Source of the DNA: Colius striatus
Taxonomy: Eukaryota; Chordata; Aves; Coliiformes; Coliidae
Assembly (NCBI RefSeq): GCF_028858725.1
Contig: NC_084768.1
Location: 32,766,664 to 32,830,663 of the forward strand
Length of the DNA stretch: 64,000 nucleotides
Reading direction: 5' to 3'
The translations under genes were made by a program, and so were the position numbers. Below are positions 12,901 through 24,800 of this stretch, in pieces. The notes beneath the pieces are model-generated. The model was not told the DNA's origin and searched no databases. It worked only from the letters and a program-made list of their open reading frames with translations. The stretch's first letter is position 1. Each line of letters begins with the position of its first letter.

Positions 12901-15828
12901 TGTAACTTTATTTGTGTATTTATATAGACTATGTAACAGCCAGAATTAGTTGCTTTGTGGGAATAGTGTGTGACAAGTCATCCATCACTGGGTACCTGGT
13001 CCCCGAGCAGACATTTTGAGAAGTTAAGGAACTCTTCAGAGTTTGTGTGTGTTTGTTTTCATAAGAACATTCACTGGCAGGCCTGACAAGTGCTTGCTGC
13101 ATCAATGATCTCTCCAAAGTCTTTCTTGTGTTTGTTGGTTGCCTGCACATTGCTATGGTATGCTCATGTCAGGGGTTTTATTACAGGCCAAAGGTAAGTA
13201 CAGTGTTATAAAGTAAACCAGGGAAAAATTCACCTCTTCTCCAATGATTTAGCTTGTCCAGAGAGGTCCATGTTGACCTTTTCATTCACTGTATGGTTGT
13301 CCACAGTAGAAAATGATAAAGGAATTTGAGAATTAAACTGTCAGCATAGCACCTCTGAGTTGTAGTTCATTTATTCCACATGAAGCTGGAATCAAATATT
13401 TTTGTACTGTTTTGTATTGTTTTGTACTGTTTTCTACCTGTTTGTACACTGTTTAAATGTTAGACTCATATAATTACCATCTATTAAGCATGAGACCTTC
13501 CTATGCTGGGAATATTCCTTATCAGATCTGAGTAATCTTCCTGTTGAAATATCTCTGAGACAACAAATGAGTTGCTAATGGCTAATAACTAAGTGCTGCT
13601 CATTAGAGATTTCCCTTTCATACTTACTGCTTACCATTTGGAAACTTGATTCTTGCAGTCTCTTTAGTAATCAGTGTGGACAAAGGTACTTCAAAGTGTC
13701 CAGGACTTAAATAGAGTACGAGAAAGGTGCTGGCTCTAGCTCAAGCAAAGGAAATCTTTCCAAAGTGATAATTATTAGAGGTTTGGTGCTATGAGTATAA
13801 ATTTGCATAGTGGACTGAGAATTCCCCCTGGAATTCCAACACTGGAACTGTCTGAACAAACAGAGGCAGCTCTCTTGAGTCTTAAGTCACGAGCACGTTC
13901 TGTGAGCACCAATTTACTCCAACTGGCTCTGTAAAGTTAGTCTGTTTTGTTACAGAAAATACCAGATAGGAGTTGAGCTATGATTACAACCACTGAGTCC
14001 TGCTGTGTAGCACTGCTGGAAATGACGTGTGCCAGTAGACCGTAGTCAAGCAGGCTGTTATTGCTGTCACTCTGAGGCAGCCCAGACTTCCCCTCAACAC
14101 CCAGCCTTCCTACCCTCCCCTGAACCCTTCTACCTTCAGACTTTCATGACATGACATATTAGGCTTTTTCTGTGCTGCTTCCAAGTACTGAAGCTAGTGA
14201 AATCATACAGGCTCCTGTTGCTCTGTGTGCAGATAAACTTTGCTATCAGTTTCATAGCTGGTTGTGACTTATTTGTAGAAGTCTTGGCCTGAAGGTGACA
14301 GGGACAGTGCCAGGCAATCACAGTGCTGCTCTTTGCTATCTGCCTTTTGCTCTATATAGCCACATTAGATGCAGTTCTGACACAGACCCATCAGGAATTT
14401 TTAACCACCCTACATTTTATTGATGCAAATTGGAAGAGGAATGGCACTCAAGTACCACTGAAAAGCTGGAAAACCTTCTTGCTCATCTAGATCATGGATT
14501 TCTGAGAGAAGTTTGCCATGTCACTTCAGCCAACAGGAGCATGCAGACACTGGGACACCTTCATGCATCCTTTCTTGGGGAAAAAGGCTATAGAAATCAA
14601 TGGCTGTTTGTTGGACTGAAACCAGAATTTGATCTCAGCCTTCTCTGTGCCTGAGGTTGGATTTATTTTCATTTTTAACATGAGTGTCACTTGTAAAACC
14701 AAAATTAGTGGAAATCTTCACTATGTATTAACTGTGCCTGCTTCATACCTCCTACGGGAAGTCAGCAGAGAGAGCTTTGTTGAGATACACACCCTGAGAT
14801 TAGACAAATTACACACCAATATTTAGAAGGTTTGTGGGAGATAGTGTCATCCCACCAATTTCATAATGAATGTAGGGTAGATTTTAGATTGCCTCTGCAG
14901 TCAGTGGAGATGGGCATCTCCAGAGAAGGCACTCTGGCCTTTCCTAAAATGGATGAGTTGTTTTCTGGAAGTGGCTGACTCCCTCTGCTGACTACAGAGC
15001 CTCTTTCTGCTGTGCTAGTTCTGTTGACTAAACAATATCCTTGATTGCTTGCATAAAAGAAACCCAAACCATTGCAGGTTAGAACAAGTCTGATGTGTGA
15101 GCAAATGAAAGTCCAAAGACTTTGAAATAGATATTAAATCAACAATTTAACATGAACAGAAGCATTTATGTTGCATTTTCACGTTAACACACATTCTTTA
15201 TCCCCCCTGATACGAGCATTCAGGAGTGTTAACTCTGTTACACTGTTGAATACCGTCAAATCTGGCAAAACTGAAGTGCCGTCCTGGAAGGGAACCCTCA
15301 CAGGAAAGGATCTGCCCTTCCCTCTTGGGCCTTACCTGATCTATGGAAATTAAAGATTTGCTTGAATTTGAAAACTTTCAATATTTTTTTCTACAAAGTT
15401 GATATCCCAATTGCACTTAAAAGTTCTGAGAATAGCACCTTGATCCCTTCCCTAAGATTTAATCCCAGGTTTTAACAGCCTCCTGTGGCACGGTTTGATT
15501 AAAAGTATTATATTGACTTTCTACCTTTTATGAAATGCCTCCTGGTTTTTGCACAGACATGCTTACAGACAGAGTCTGTAATTTTCCTTGCTTTGCTTCT
15601 TTCTGCATTATTTGTACAGTAACTGATTTTAATATTCTCTGTTTTCCAAGGAGTGAGCTCTCAGTTTTTAACCTTTCCTCAAGTCTGTTCTGATTCTCCA
15701 AAGACCTTTGCATAGATGCAGAGATCAGAATGCATTTAACGTTCTAGACAAATTTGAGCTGATGATTTCTGTAAACACACAGTAACTTTCTGTTATTCAG
15801 TTTCAGCCTTTGCATTTTTGGCTACATG
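9925..15828. other. Intergenic
   Basis: Between two CR1 fragments. It holds the 10-bp repeat at 13401-13450 and scattered short open frames on both strands (for example 11738-12061 minus and 12044-12385 plus) with no family likeness. Confidence 0.55.
13401..13450 (+). repeat. 10-bp tandem repeat (TTTGTACTGT)
   Basis: Five units of ten bases, the first three nearly identical (TTTGTACTGT, TTTGTATTGT, TTTGTACTGT), then two diverged ones. A small minisatellite with no coding potential. Confidence 0.85.
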
Positions 15829-15933
15829 GTTGCTACCTGATCTAGGTGACCCTGCTTCTGCAGTGGGGTTGGACTAGATGATGTCTAAAGGTCCCTTCCA
15901 ACCTTACCATTCCATAATTCTATGATTCTATGA
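15829..15933 (+). mobile_element. CR1 LINE 3' end fragment
   Basis: Contains CTGATCTAGGTGACCCTGC, TTGGACTAGATGATGTCTAA and GGTCCCTTCCAACCTTACC, ending ATTCTATGATTCTATGA. This is the classic avian CR1 3' end, about 100 bases, severely 5'-truncated. Confidence 0.95.
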
Positions 15934-16653
15934 CATGGTTACATCTTCACTTACCTAAGATAGTGCTCATGTCCATTTCTTGCCATACAAACAAACCTAC
16001 AGCTAATTTAGAGCTCAGCAAAGTGTCCTGACGATTTACACCATGTTTATGAGCTTTGACTTTCCGTTCTCATCTTTGTGTCTGTCCACCTAGCATGCTT
16101 GGGTCCCTTTGTGTAACAACTTCCATTTTTGTTGTGATGTGCCATTGTGATGCTGATTGACAGGGGAACTGAAATTCTGCATGCCTAGGAAGAAAGAGTA
16201 ACCCCTGGTAATCTCTGTGGGAACACTTTCATGTAGTTTGTAACTAAGCATATTGAAAAAACCCACCGCATATATGATATACATTATTTAAATGCAATAA
16301 TGAACACTAACAGCTATAGCTAAATGAGGAAATCAAAAGCATGGGAGAAATCAGGTAGTTTCTGAACCAGTTCCTAATTCATCTGCTCCTTTCTCTAAAA
16401 CAGACAAATATCTCTACCAGAACAAATCCAAAACGGTGAATGTCCAGGGCTGTAATTTACCACAGAGCAGGCAAAAAATGATAGTGGTTTATTTTCTTCT
16501 CTGAGAGTTCAGATTGAACTATATTGAGACTAATATAAGCATGGTTATTAAAGCAGAATGTAAGAGAAAGGTGCGAACCCAAGGCAGAGCTCCCCTTCAT
16601 GCAAAGGAAAAGCTCCGTGCGTTTGAAAGACGCTCACCTGCACTGCTCTAGAT

Positions 16654-16678
16654 GGGGGAAGGGTGGGGGGGGGGCGGG
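16654..16678 (+). repeat. Poly-G / G-quadruplex motif
   Basis: Four G tracts (GGGGG, GGG, ten G, GGG) with short A, T and C spacers within 25 bases fit the canonical G-quadruplex pattern. The reverse complement is a GC-box-like CCCGCCCC element. Nearby bases carry several CpGs (16574-16633), and on minus a consensus splice donor GCAG|GTGAGC lies about 20 bases beyond it. Confidence 0.85.
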
Positions 16679-18347
16679 ACTAGAGAGGAGGTGCAAAATG
16701 CAAGAGAGAAAAGTGGAAGAAAAGAGATTGAAATGAAAGGGCAATCTGAGAATAATTTAGAGAGGCAAGAGAAGAGATTGAAATTATCTGTTTCCAGCAA
16801 TTTGAAGAGAAAATAAAGGTGCCAGGGTGCTTGAGAGGTGAAATAACCAATTTTGAGGGTGAGAAAAGCTTATCAGGAGTTATAATTTATAGAGGTTAGG
16901 GACTGAGAAATTCACTCAAACATGAGCTTGATGGGAACGTGGTTTCTGGAAATGGAATTGTCCCATGAGACAGCAGAAAACTCCATGGGGGAGTGTTTAA
17001 GTCCATCCATTGCTGGATGTAGCTCTGACGGCCAAGGAAGATGCACAGAGGAAGGCAAAAGCCATCTTTGTGTCTCAGCGATGGCTCTTCTCATAGTGCT
17101 TTGTGATGCCTTTGCTGATCATACCCAATGTTTAAGCTAGAACTGGCTAACTAGACTCTCAGAGTAAAACATGTGTTTCCAGTTCTGACAGGAAAAGTAG
17201 TGGTTTAAATTAGAGCCCAACCACACCGTCTATGTATCGCTGTAAACTGTGTTATTGCTACGCGTGGCTGCTCTGCTGGTGGCCAAAGCAGCACAGTGAC
17301 CAGTGTTTCTTCTGTATTCAAAATCACTCTCTGATGCTGTTTAATGTCACAGAACAGTTTGATTAGACTGAATGACATTTACATATTCCCTTCTCCTTTC
17401 TTCTTCACTTGTCATTCAGTTCTCTCCGTTTTGCCCTTGTCTCCCAAGAACAGCTACAGTCACAGTCACACAGGTATTTTAAGTGTTGTGTAGTTCTACC
17501 TTTGAAATAGATACTCATCTACTGTGAGCTGGCATGGAGGCATTGAAGGTAATACTGGATTCATACAAGCAGTTCTCTGTTCTGTGCTCCTGCATCTGAA
17601 AGCACAGGAACTCATCATCCAGATCCACAGCAGAACTTTAGATGGATAAACTGTGAATTTTTTAAGTAAGCAGAAAAAGTGAAATGAAGAAGGATCAAAG
17701 TCCTATGGAGAGATTTGGATAGGCATGTTTTGTAAGAGTGATACGGAGCCTAATCAGATTTTAAGAAGTTGGGATCTTACCTTTTCTGTCTCTGACGTGC
17801 AGAAACCAAAGCAGCATGCATGTTGATGTCTCATGTATCACTGCCACTTTGCAAATGATGGCAAGGTAGAGGAAAAGCACAGTCTGAGATGAGAAATCCT
17901 TTTGATGCTGTGTGGTTACGCTCTGTCCATGCACATGTCCATCCAGGTGAAGCCTGACCTTCTTTTCTGGGGTTAAGAAAAACAGATGGGAAAAGATGTT
18001 TTGGAAATGTCCACAGTGGGGCTAAGGAATACGTGCTGAGGTCTGTTCCTCTGATAAATCCGTTGTCATCCAAGGGACCTACTTGTGTTATTTGCCAGTT
18101 ATAATCTAGTAAATATTTAACTTGGGAAATAAGAGACTTGGGGCTGTGTGATTTATAAGTGGGTGTAGCCCTTACTCTGGCATTTATTGTGGCCCTTTGT
18201 TCTGGACATAGCCTAACTAAATGAGAGGATGAAGTAAAGATTGTGGTGGCTTCCTGTAATTACTGGCCAGATAAAAATGCCAGGCAGGTGCTAAAGGTTG
18301 CTTTTAGCAAAAATTATAAACTTTCATATCATAAAGCATTTAAAACC

Positions 18348-18374
18348 AGAGTTTGTGGTTCTGTGGTTCTGTGA
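18348..18374 (+). repeat. Possible CR1 tail remnant
   Basis: GTGGTTCTGTGGTTCTGTGAC resembles the eight-base terminal repeat of CR1, but no CR1 body precedes it. It may be a tail-only relic or a chance simple repeat. Confidence 0.35.
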
Positions 18375-18641
18375 CATAGGCTGACAGGCTGCAGGAAAAA
18401 GCACAGTGAATGCACTCTGAGATTGGACTCTGGTGGTGGAGAATGCTACATTTTCTTAGCGATACAGTGGGAGTACTGTTTTGGGTATGGAATCCATACA
18501 CAGTTTGTATCATGCAAAATTGCTTTGAAAACAATTTCAAGGCACCTGTTTGATTTTCTTCTGTCAAGTTTCATGGCACCTTGATTTATCAATCTAGTGG
18601 TGTGTAAAGAATGAAAGGAAACGTGGCTCTGTGTTTGACAG

Positions 18642-18847
18642 GATGCCGTGCTCGCTCTCTGAGCTGTACCTCAGACAGCATGCATCTCCATAACACAGCA
18701 TATCTGCAGCAAATCTGCAAAGCATTTGGCCAAAAGGACATTCGGTCCCAAATACTTAAGCTGGGTATTAGACAAATGCAAAAGTCTGCAGAAGCCGCTT
18801 CTCTAGACAGATCCATCAGCACCGAGGAAGCAGGAGGCTGGGACCAG
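18642..18847 (+). other. Exon-like block with consensus splice sites, function unknown
   Basis: A 206-base block lies between TGTGTTTGACAG and a perfect donor CAG|GTGAGA. One frame is open throughout and protein-like (for example LHNTAYLQQICKAFGQKDIR, then ILKLGIRQMQKSAEAASLD), with five or so CpGs retained. The reverse strand is also open (18589-18822), which weakens the coding case. No family recognised; no partner exon found nearby. A lncRNA exon, an exon of an unannotated gene or chance are all possible. Confidence 0.25.
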
Positions 18848-21800
18848 GTGAGAGATACGAGGGGCCATTGCCACTTGCAGTGGAAGTTTTGGGGACTGGC
18901 ACGTAACTGTCTGAAGCATCACAGAAACACACAGTCTTTTTCATTCCTTCCATTTGGGTAGTGTGAGACATTCTACATGAGACATCGCCAGACTTTCATC
19001 TGAAGCACTGAAGTGCAGCTCTGATTGAATTTGATTCCTGCTTTAGAAACCTGCACTAACTTAGATGCTTGCTCAAGTGTGCTCTAAACAAACACACACA
19101 CTTGTTAATGTCTTCTAGCCTATCACACAGTGCTGGAAACAGATTGCTTTGAGGTTTTGTTACTGTGATTAGTTTCTGTTTGAATAAAAATGATTTTATT
19201 TCTATTCAGGCATGTTAAAATACCTGTGGTTAATTTAATGTGATGATGCCTAGGTACAGAAAAGCTGGGAGTGTCAAAGGTCTTAAGGCTGTACAAAATC
19301 ATCATCTTTTTTCTGTCACTTGAATGTCACTGGAGGAAGATCCGAGGCGCTGGAGGAGACACTGGGTGCTCAGCTCTGTGGCTCGTGCTGCAGAGCTGCT
19401 CTCATTCGATTAAAATACAACAGCAATTTTAGTCTTAGAGGGAGTAAAATTACTTCAAATTGCCTCCTTCCATTATGTCTAATTTAAAAAAATTGCCTGC
19501 CCATCTGTTTGCCTTTCACATGGCGTCACCTCACTTTGGAAGATGCATCCTGATTCCACTTTTGAGGAGTGCAGCTCTGGGCATAGCACAGAATACATTT
19601 TGTTCCTGTGTATATCCTGCTCTTAGGGGCTCCTGCAGAAGAATTTATAGTGTGTCCAGATTAGCTGTTCAGTTCAGATCACGAATGTGCTTCTGCTTGT
19701 CCCTGCTAAATGTGCTTTGACTCACATCATGTTGGAGTCTGGAGGTGCCTTATTGGATGTCTTTCAGATGAAACTGAAGAAAAGATTCCGAGAGCACGTT
19801 CCACGCTCACCAACTGCATTCAGCCTCTAATGGGACCTGTTTAGTTCTTGTTTGAGGAAATTGCCCATGAAATATGCATGGTGAGGATGTCAGATCATTA
19901 GCACCAACTGTTTCATTCCACAGCTCTTCTGGTGAACCCCAGTCCTTGCTGATGTGTATGTGGCCTCCATCTTGTTAGTGTGACTCCTTCTAGCAGAGGG
20001 AGTGTCTGTCTCTTTGGTCTTGGAATTCCTTGTGGAAATGTCTCTTAAAGATTTTGTCTCTATGAGACCATGCATCCAGTTGCACTTTGTCCATATTAGG
20101 AGGGAAAGAGGAAGGACATCAGATCTTTGCCACAGCCCAGTCTGAGGTTTACTGATTATGTGACAGATTGCTCACCTCAGAGTGCTGGAGTTCTGCTTTG
20201 CCTAAACTGGAGAATCTTTGGGCTTCCAATGTCCCCAGAATTGGAGTATTCCCCTTGTCCTCTCTGGAGCCTAATTTCAGGCCTACCCCTCTACAAGAGT
20301 GGAGAGAAACACAAAGAGATGTTTTCCAGCTAGCAACAGGGAAGTGCCAAAATAGCGCCTTCTCTCCTTGTGCCATAGAAACACCCATTTCTGGAGTCTT
20401 CTGGGACACACTTCAATTTCCTTTTCTTTCCTTCCCAAAAACCTCCTCCCATAAAGAAGTGATAGTGCCTGACCTTCAGATGTCACATTTCTTCTCGTGG
20501 TATCTTTTTTGACCACGCTTGAGTCCAGTGAGACTAAAAGAAAAGCAAATTTCAGTAATGAGAAGCCAAGGCAGTCCTAATGGAATGCTCCTACACTGGC
20601 TGGGGCTTGATGGCACAGCAGTGTAGCAGATAGCTGGATTTGAATGAGATAAACAAAATAACTACCCTTTACATCATACTATTAATAAGCTGAACTTGAT
20701 TAAATTAGAACACAAGTGGTTTGCAGGCTGAGGCAGGTATACTGTGGAAACACTGATTTCGGTATCAGTAGCATAGCAAAGGTTTTTAAGTATAAATGAC
20801 AGCCACAGGAACCTAAAAAAATGAAGTTTGAAGAGATGGAATTGTTGATGCTCCTTCAAGGAGTTTGGTTGGTTGGTTGTTCTCAGTTTCTTTTATGTGC
20901 TCTGTAAAAGTTCCCAGTAGGTTGCCATGAACTGTGGAACAGTAAATGCATAAATGTCAGATACGAACAGCTTTGAGATAGAATGTCCTCAGTAAAGTGG
21001 GAGTGTTTGGTGCCTATAGGGCAGTTCAGAGCAATATTGAGGTGGTCCTGGTTTTCTGATTTTTACTGTGATTTGGCACTTGTAAGTCCTTGCTATGGCT
21101 GAAGCTGGAGTTCATTGAAATGCCTGTTTGATGCCTCTCTAGCACCTGAAAAAGGGGAAGTGACCTTCCTTAAGACTTTAGCCAACTATTCTGAGGAATT
21201 TCAGTAACTGATGGTAAAAGTGTCCTTCAGTTAGAAGTCCAGTTCAAGCAAATGGCTCGAGCTGAATTCACCAAATACTTGCTGTGGTTTCCAGACATGT
21301 GAGTCAGTTTTGTTCCTCACTGGAACTCTTGGGCAGGAAATAAGCTTCAAAGGGAGGTTAGTGTAGCAGGGTGTTATTAACTCCTCTTTGCAGTTGGGTG
21401 AAGCCTTGAAGAATTTAGGATAAAACTGAACTGTCTTAATGAAACAGCATTTCAAAAATTGTATTATGCACCAAGCTAATAGCTGCTTCAAAAGTTTGCT
21501 TCATTAGCTGGGAAGCATTAAAAACTCAAAACCACCGTGAAGGATGCCTTCATCAAAAACATTAATGAAATGTGCTGACCTCTAGATATATGTTCCCATG
21601 CACAAAAGTAGGGGCTCTGTAATTGAGACCCATTAAGGACTGTGGCTATATTGGCTGAGTTAGCAGCCTCAGGTGCTGCTGCCATTCAGTATTGCCATTT
21701 GTTTTTCTCTGTTAGCTATATAAATGGGGGGAAAGGAGAGCCTTAACAGCAATCCAGTCTTTACTAATGGGAAGGTGCTTAAGATGCAAATGAAAAGCTC

Positions 21801-24800
21801 TCCTACCCTCTCTTTCAATACATATAGTAAGCATATTCAGTCTGTCCTCACTTTCCTCCTGTTAATAGAAATACATTGAGTGAGCTATGCAGCTTTCTGT
21901 GCTGCTCTGTGACTGTGCTACAGTACAAAGATCATAGATTTCATTCCCATGTAAGGACACCTCTTTCTTTCTGTAGCAGAAACTCATTAATTTTAATACA
22001 CACCAGTGAAGCAGCTGAGTGGGCTTTGAGGTCTCCTTCATAGAAGCATGTTGTGTTGCTTCTGCACTGCTGAGTTCGTTATTCTTTTATTAAGGAAGCA
22101 AGGAGGAATACAGCAAACACAGTCCTAATGCTGCCTTACTCAGATATCACAGGCCATCAGCACTCTCCAGAAACATAGAGAGCCTGCTTGAAAAATGAAT
22201 TGAAGCATTCTTGATGTTGTTTAGTCCACGAGTGAGGACCGTGTGGCACATATTTCTACATGATTTGCTACTTCTCTCTTTCCTCCTTACGCTGAAGTTA
22301 TGCAGGTCAAGGCCAGGAAAATGGGCTGTGTAAGAAACAAATGCCAGCGATGCTGTGTAGGGCTGATGAAAGGGCTTGTCTGCATCTCCTCTGCAAATGA
22401 CTGTGTGAAAGGTATCTCCTCAAGCCTCCAATATGATACCGTGCTGACATGAGTGTTTTTGCTTTCTGTGTTGCTTCTTTAGGTTTGGGACTTGTTCCAA
22501 GCCTCAGGAGCACAAATCCATTTCTGCCAGTTCCTAAATGGTTCTAAAAGTGTCAGCCCAGTTCTGCCAGGATGCATGAGGGAGGCATTCATCTAGTATT
22601 CAGGTCATGAAGCGTTTTAGGGAAGGCATGCAGTGGAGCTCAAGACCTGTGTGTATTAACTCAGGTCTAATTTGGAACAGTATTCAGAATGGAGGTTTGA
22701 TTCAGCTGTCACACTCTCCTGCCTCTGTCCCACCTCAGTTCTGTCAATTAAAAAATAAACAGCAAATAGTGAATCTGTAAATTTCAGCCCACTGTCACTT
22801 GCAGATGGTATTTGGGCAGAACACTTGGTCATTTCTGCATGTTCAATATTAGCCATGTTTTTACTGTGCCCATTAAAGAACTCTCCAGTTTCAGTTTTGA
22901 TTCTGCAGAATTTCTCAGGACTCAGCTGTGGGGATTGAATCCAAGCAGCCATTCCTTCAGTCTGTAAGAGCAGGTCTCCCTTCTTTTCCCTGTTTGGGTT
23001 TGTGTCTCCTTGCAGACACTATGTAGATATGTCCCTTTTTTTTCTGGTTTGCCCCAAGACTTGCTAATTCTAATTTATAGGCTCAAAAATCTCCTTTGTA
23101 AGCAGTAATCCTCACACTCTGAACAGTGTGCATCCCAAGATGCAGCAGAGCCTTATCCAACCTCCCTCTCCTGGGCAATGGTTCAGGAAAAAGAATGAAG
23201 GACTGCATATTGGGATGATGTCTCCCAGTAGCTCCATGCTGTTGTCTCCCTGTGGGGTTGATTAGTGTCCTGTCACGAACTGCATGCCTTGACTGATGTG
23301 CTGTGGGACAGAGGGTATCTGTTATTCATGGACAACAGAAATGGTCTCTGTAGTGTCCTTCTACTCTGGGAACTGGAGTGTGGCTGGACATCAGAGAGGC
23401 AGGCAACCAGGCTTTCCTGGCCCTCTTACCCACAGAACAGGTTAGGTGAAGCCTTTGGCAGGAAGACAAAGCGACTGAGTGTCTTTTACTAAGTAGACTT
23501 GTCTGGCATATGCAGAGACTAGAAGGCTCCTGTGAACAGAGTAGACAATAAGCCAAGCACTGGAAACAGGAAAAGAAAAAACACTTTCCTAAGGGCCCAG
23601 AATAGTGTACTGCAGTCAGGGGGTTTTCCATGGCCAGATGTCTGCATTCCTTGTGTCGGGAGGATATAGTCAGAGCTCCAGTTGCTGTCATGCTGAAAGT
23701 AACTGGCTTCTTGTTAAGGAACCTCTGCTGACTGACTGAGGAGGATTGGAAACACAACAGTAGGTCAGAGTATGAAAAGACACATAAATCTACACATGCC
23801 TCCTTCTTGAGTACTCAGTTAAGCAAAGGGGGCCGGATGCCTGGCCAAGAAGCTGGGTGAATATTCTGAGAGTGTGCTAGCTGGAAAGAGAAGCTTGCTG
23901 CTTGGACAAAGGCAAATCCTTACAGTAAAATACCTGTACTAAAAGCTTTGAAGCTTCCTACCTAGAGAAAAACTCAGGCCTGGAGATAACTGAGATTTAG
24001 AAACTGTCGGGATTTATGAAAAGAGCCAGATGATGGCAGCATAGAATGCAACAGAAGACTCAGGAAATTCCTGGGTTAAGCAGCAAGAGACCTGCCCTTG
24101 AAAACTGAGTCAGAGTTCAACCTTTCCATCTCATCCTCCACTTCAGCAGTGGCTTTTGAAATATAGGTTTATGGCTCTGGGAAAAAGAAAAGAAAAGAAA
24201 ACAATGATTTTGTTCTGTATACTTATGTTGTGTCTTTCATAAGCTACCCAATAAATCAGCTCACAAATCTTTTCTGTGTTGCATCAGAGATGAACAATTC
24301 AGCTTCATCCTTTCAGAGCCAGAAATCTTGGGATTTCTCTGTATAGATTCTTCTAGCAAGACTCTACAAAATAATACCTCTTGTAATCCTTGTAACCAAA
24401 ACCTAATCTGTAACTACTGCAGCCTCCAAGACAGAACTCAGAATTCAGGACATGGCAAAAGTACATTACTAAACACTTAACAGAGAGAATAAGTGCTGCA
24501 AGGAGGGATGGGGACTGTACCAGCTTCTGAGTTGCTGGGTGGGATGGGAGTGTGACAGGTTTTAAGTTCAACTGTTTTCTGGAATGGCAAACTCTCCTTG
24601 CTGCTGTGACAGGCTCTGGCTCTTCAGATCTCAAGTGCTGTGCAGTTGGCTCTGGTTTGTAGAGCAGAACTGACTCTCTTGCCTGTACTTTCTGCTGCCT
24701 GGAAAGCAGTTGCTCTGTTATGAACAGCAGGATTTGTCAAGCCCTGCTTCACTGGGCTACTTTGACAAAACTAAAGGCAATAAAGTTTATCCTTGTATTG

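Larger units (their letters stand above)
15934..18641. other. Intergenic with a purine-rich segment
   Basis: Contains the G-quadruplex motif at 16654-16678, then a purine-rich stretch to about 16830 in which AAGAGATTGAAAT occurs twice. Nothing else is recognisable. Confidence 0.5.

Noticed and set aside
18348..18374. Full CR1 insertion at this tail-like repeat
   Set aside because: No CR1 body is recognisable before the repeat, so only a possible remnant is reported.
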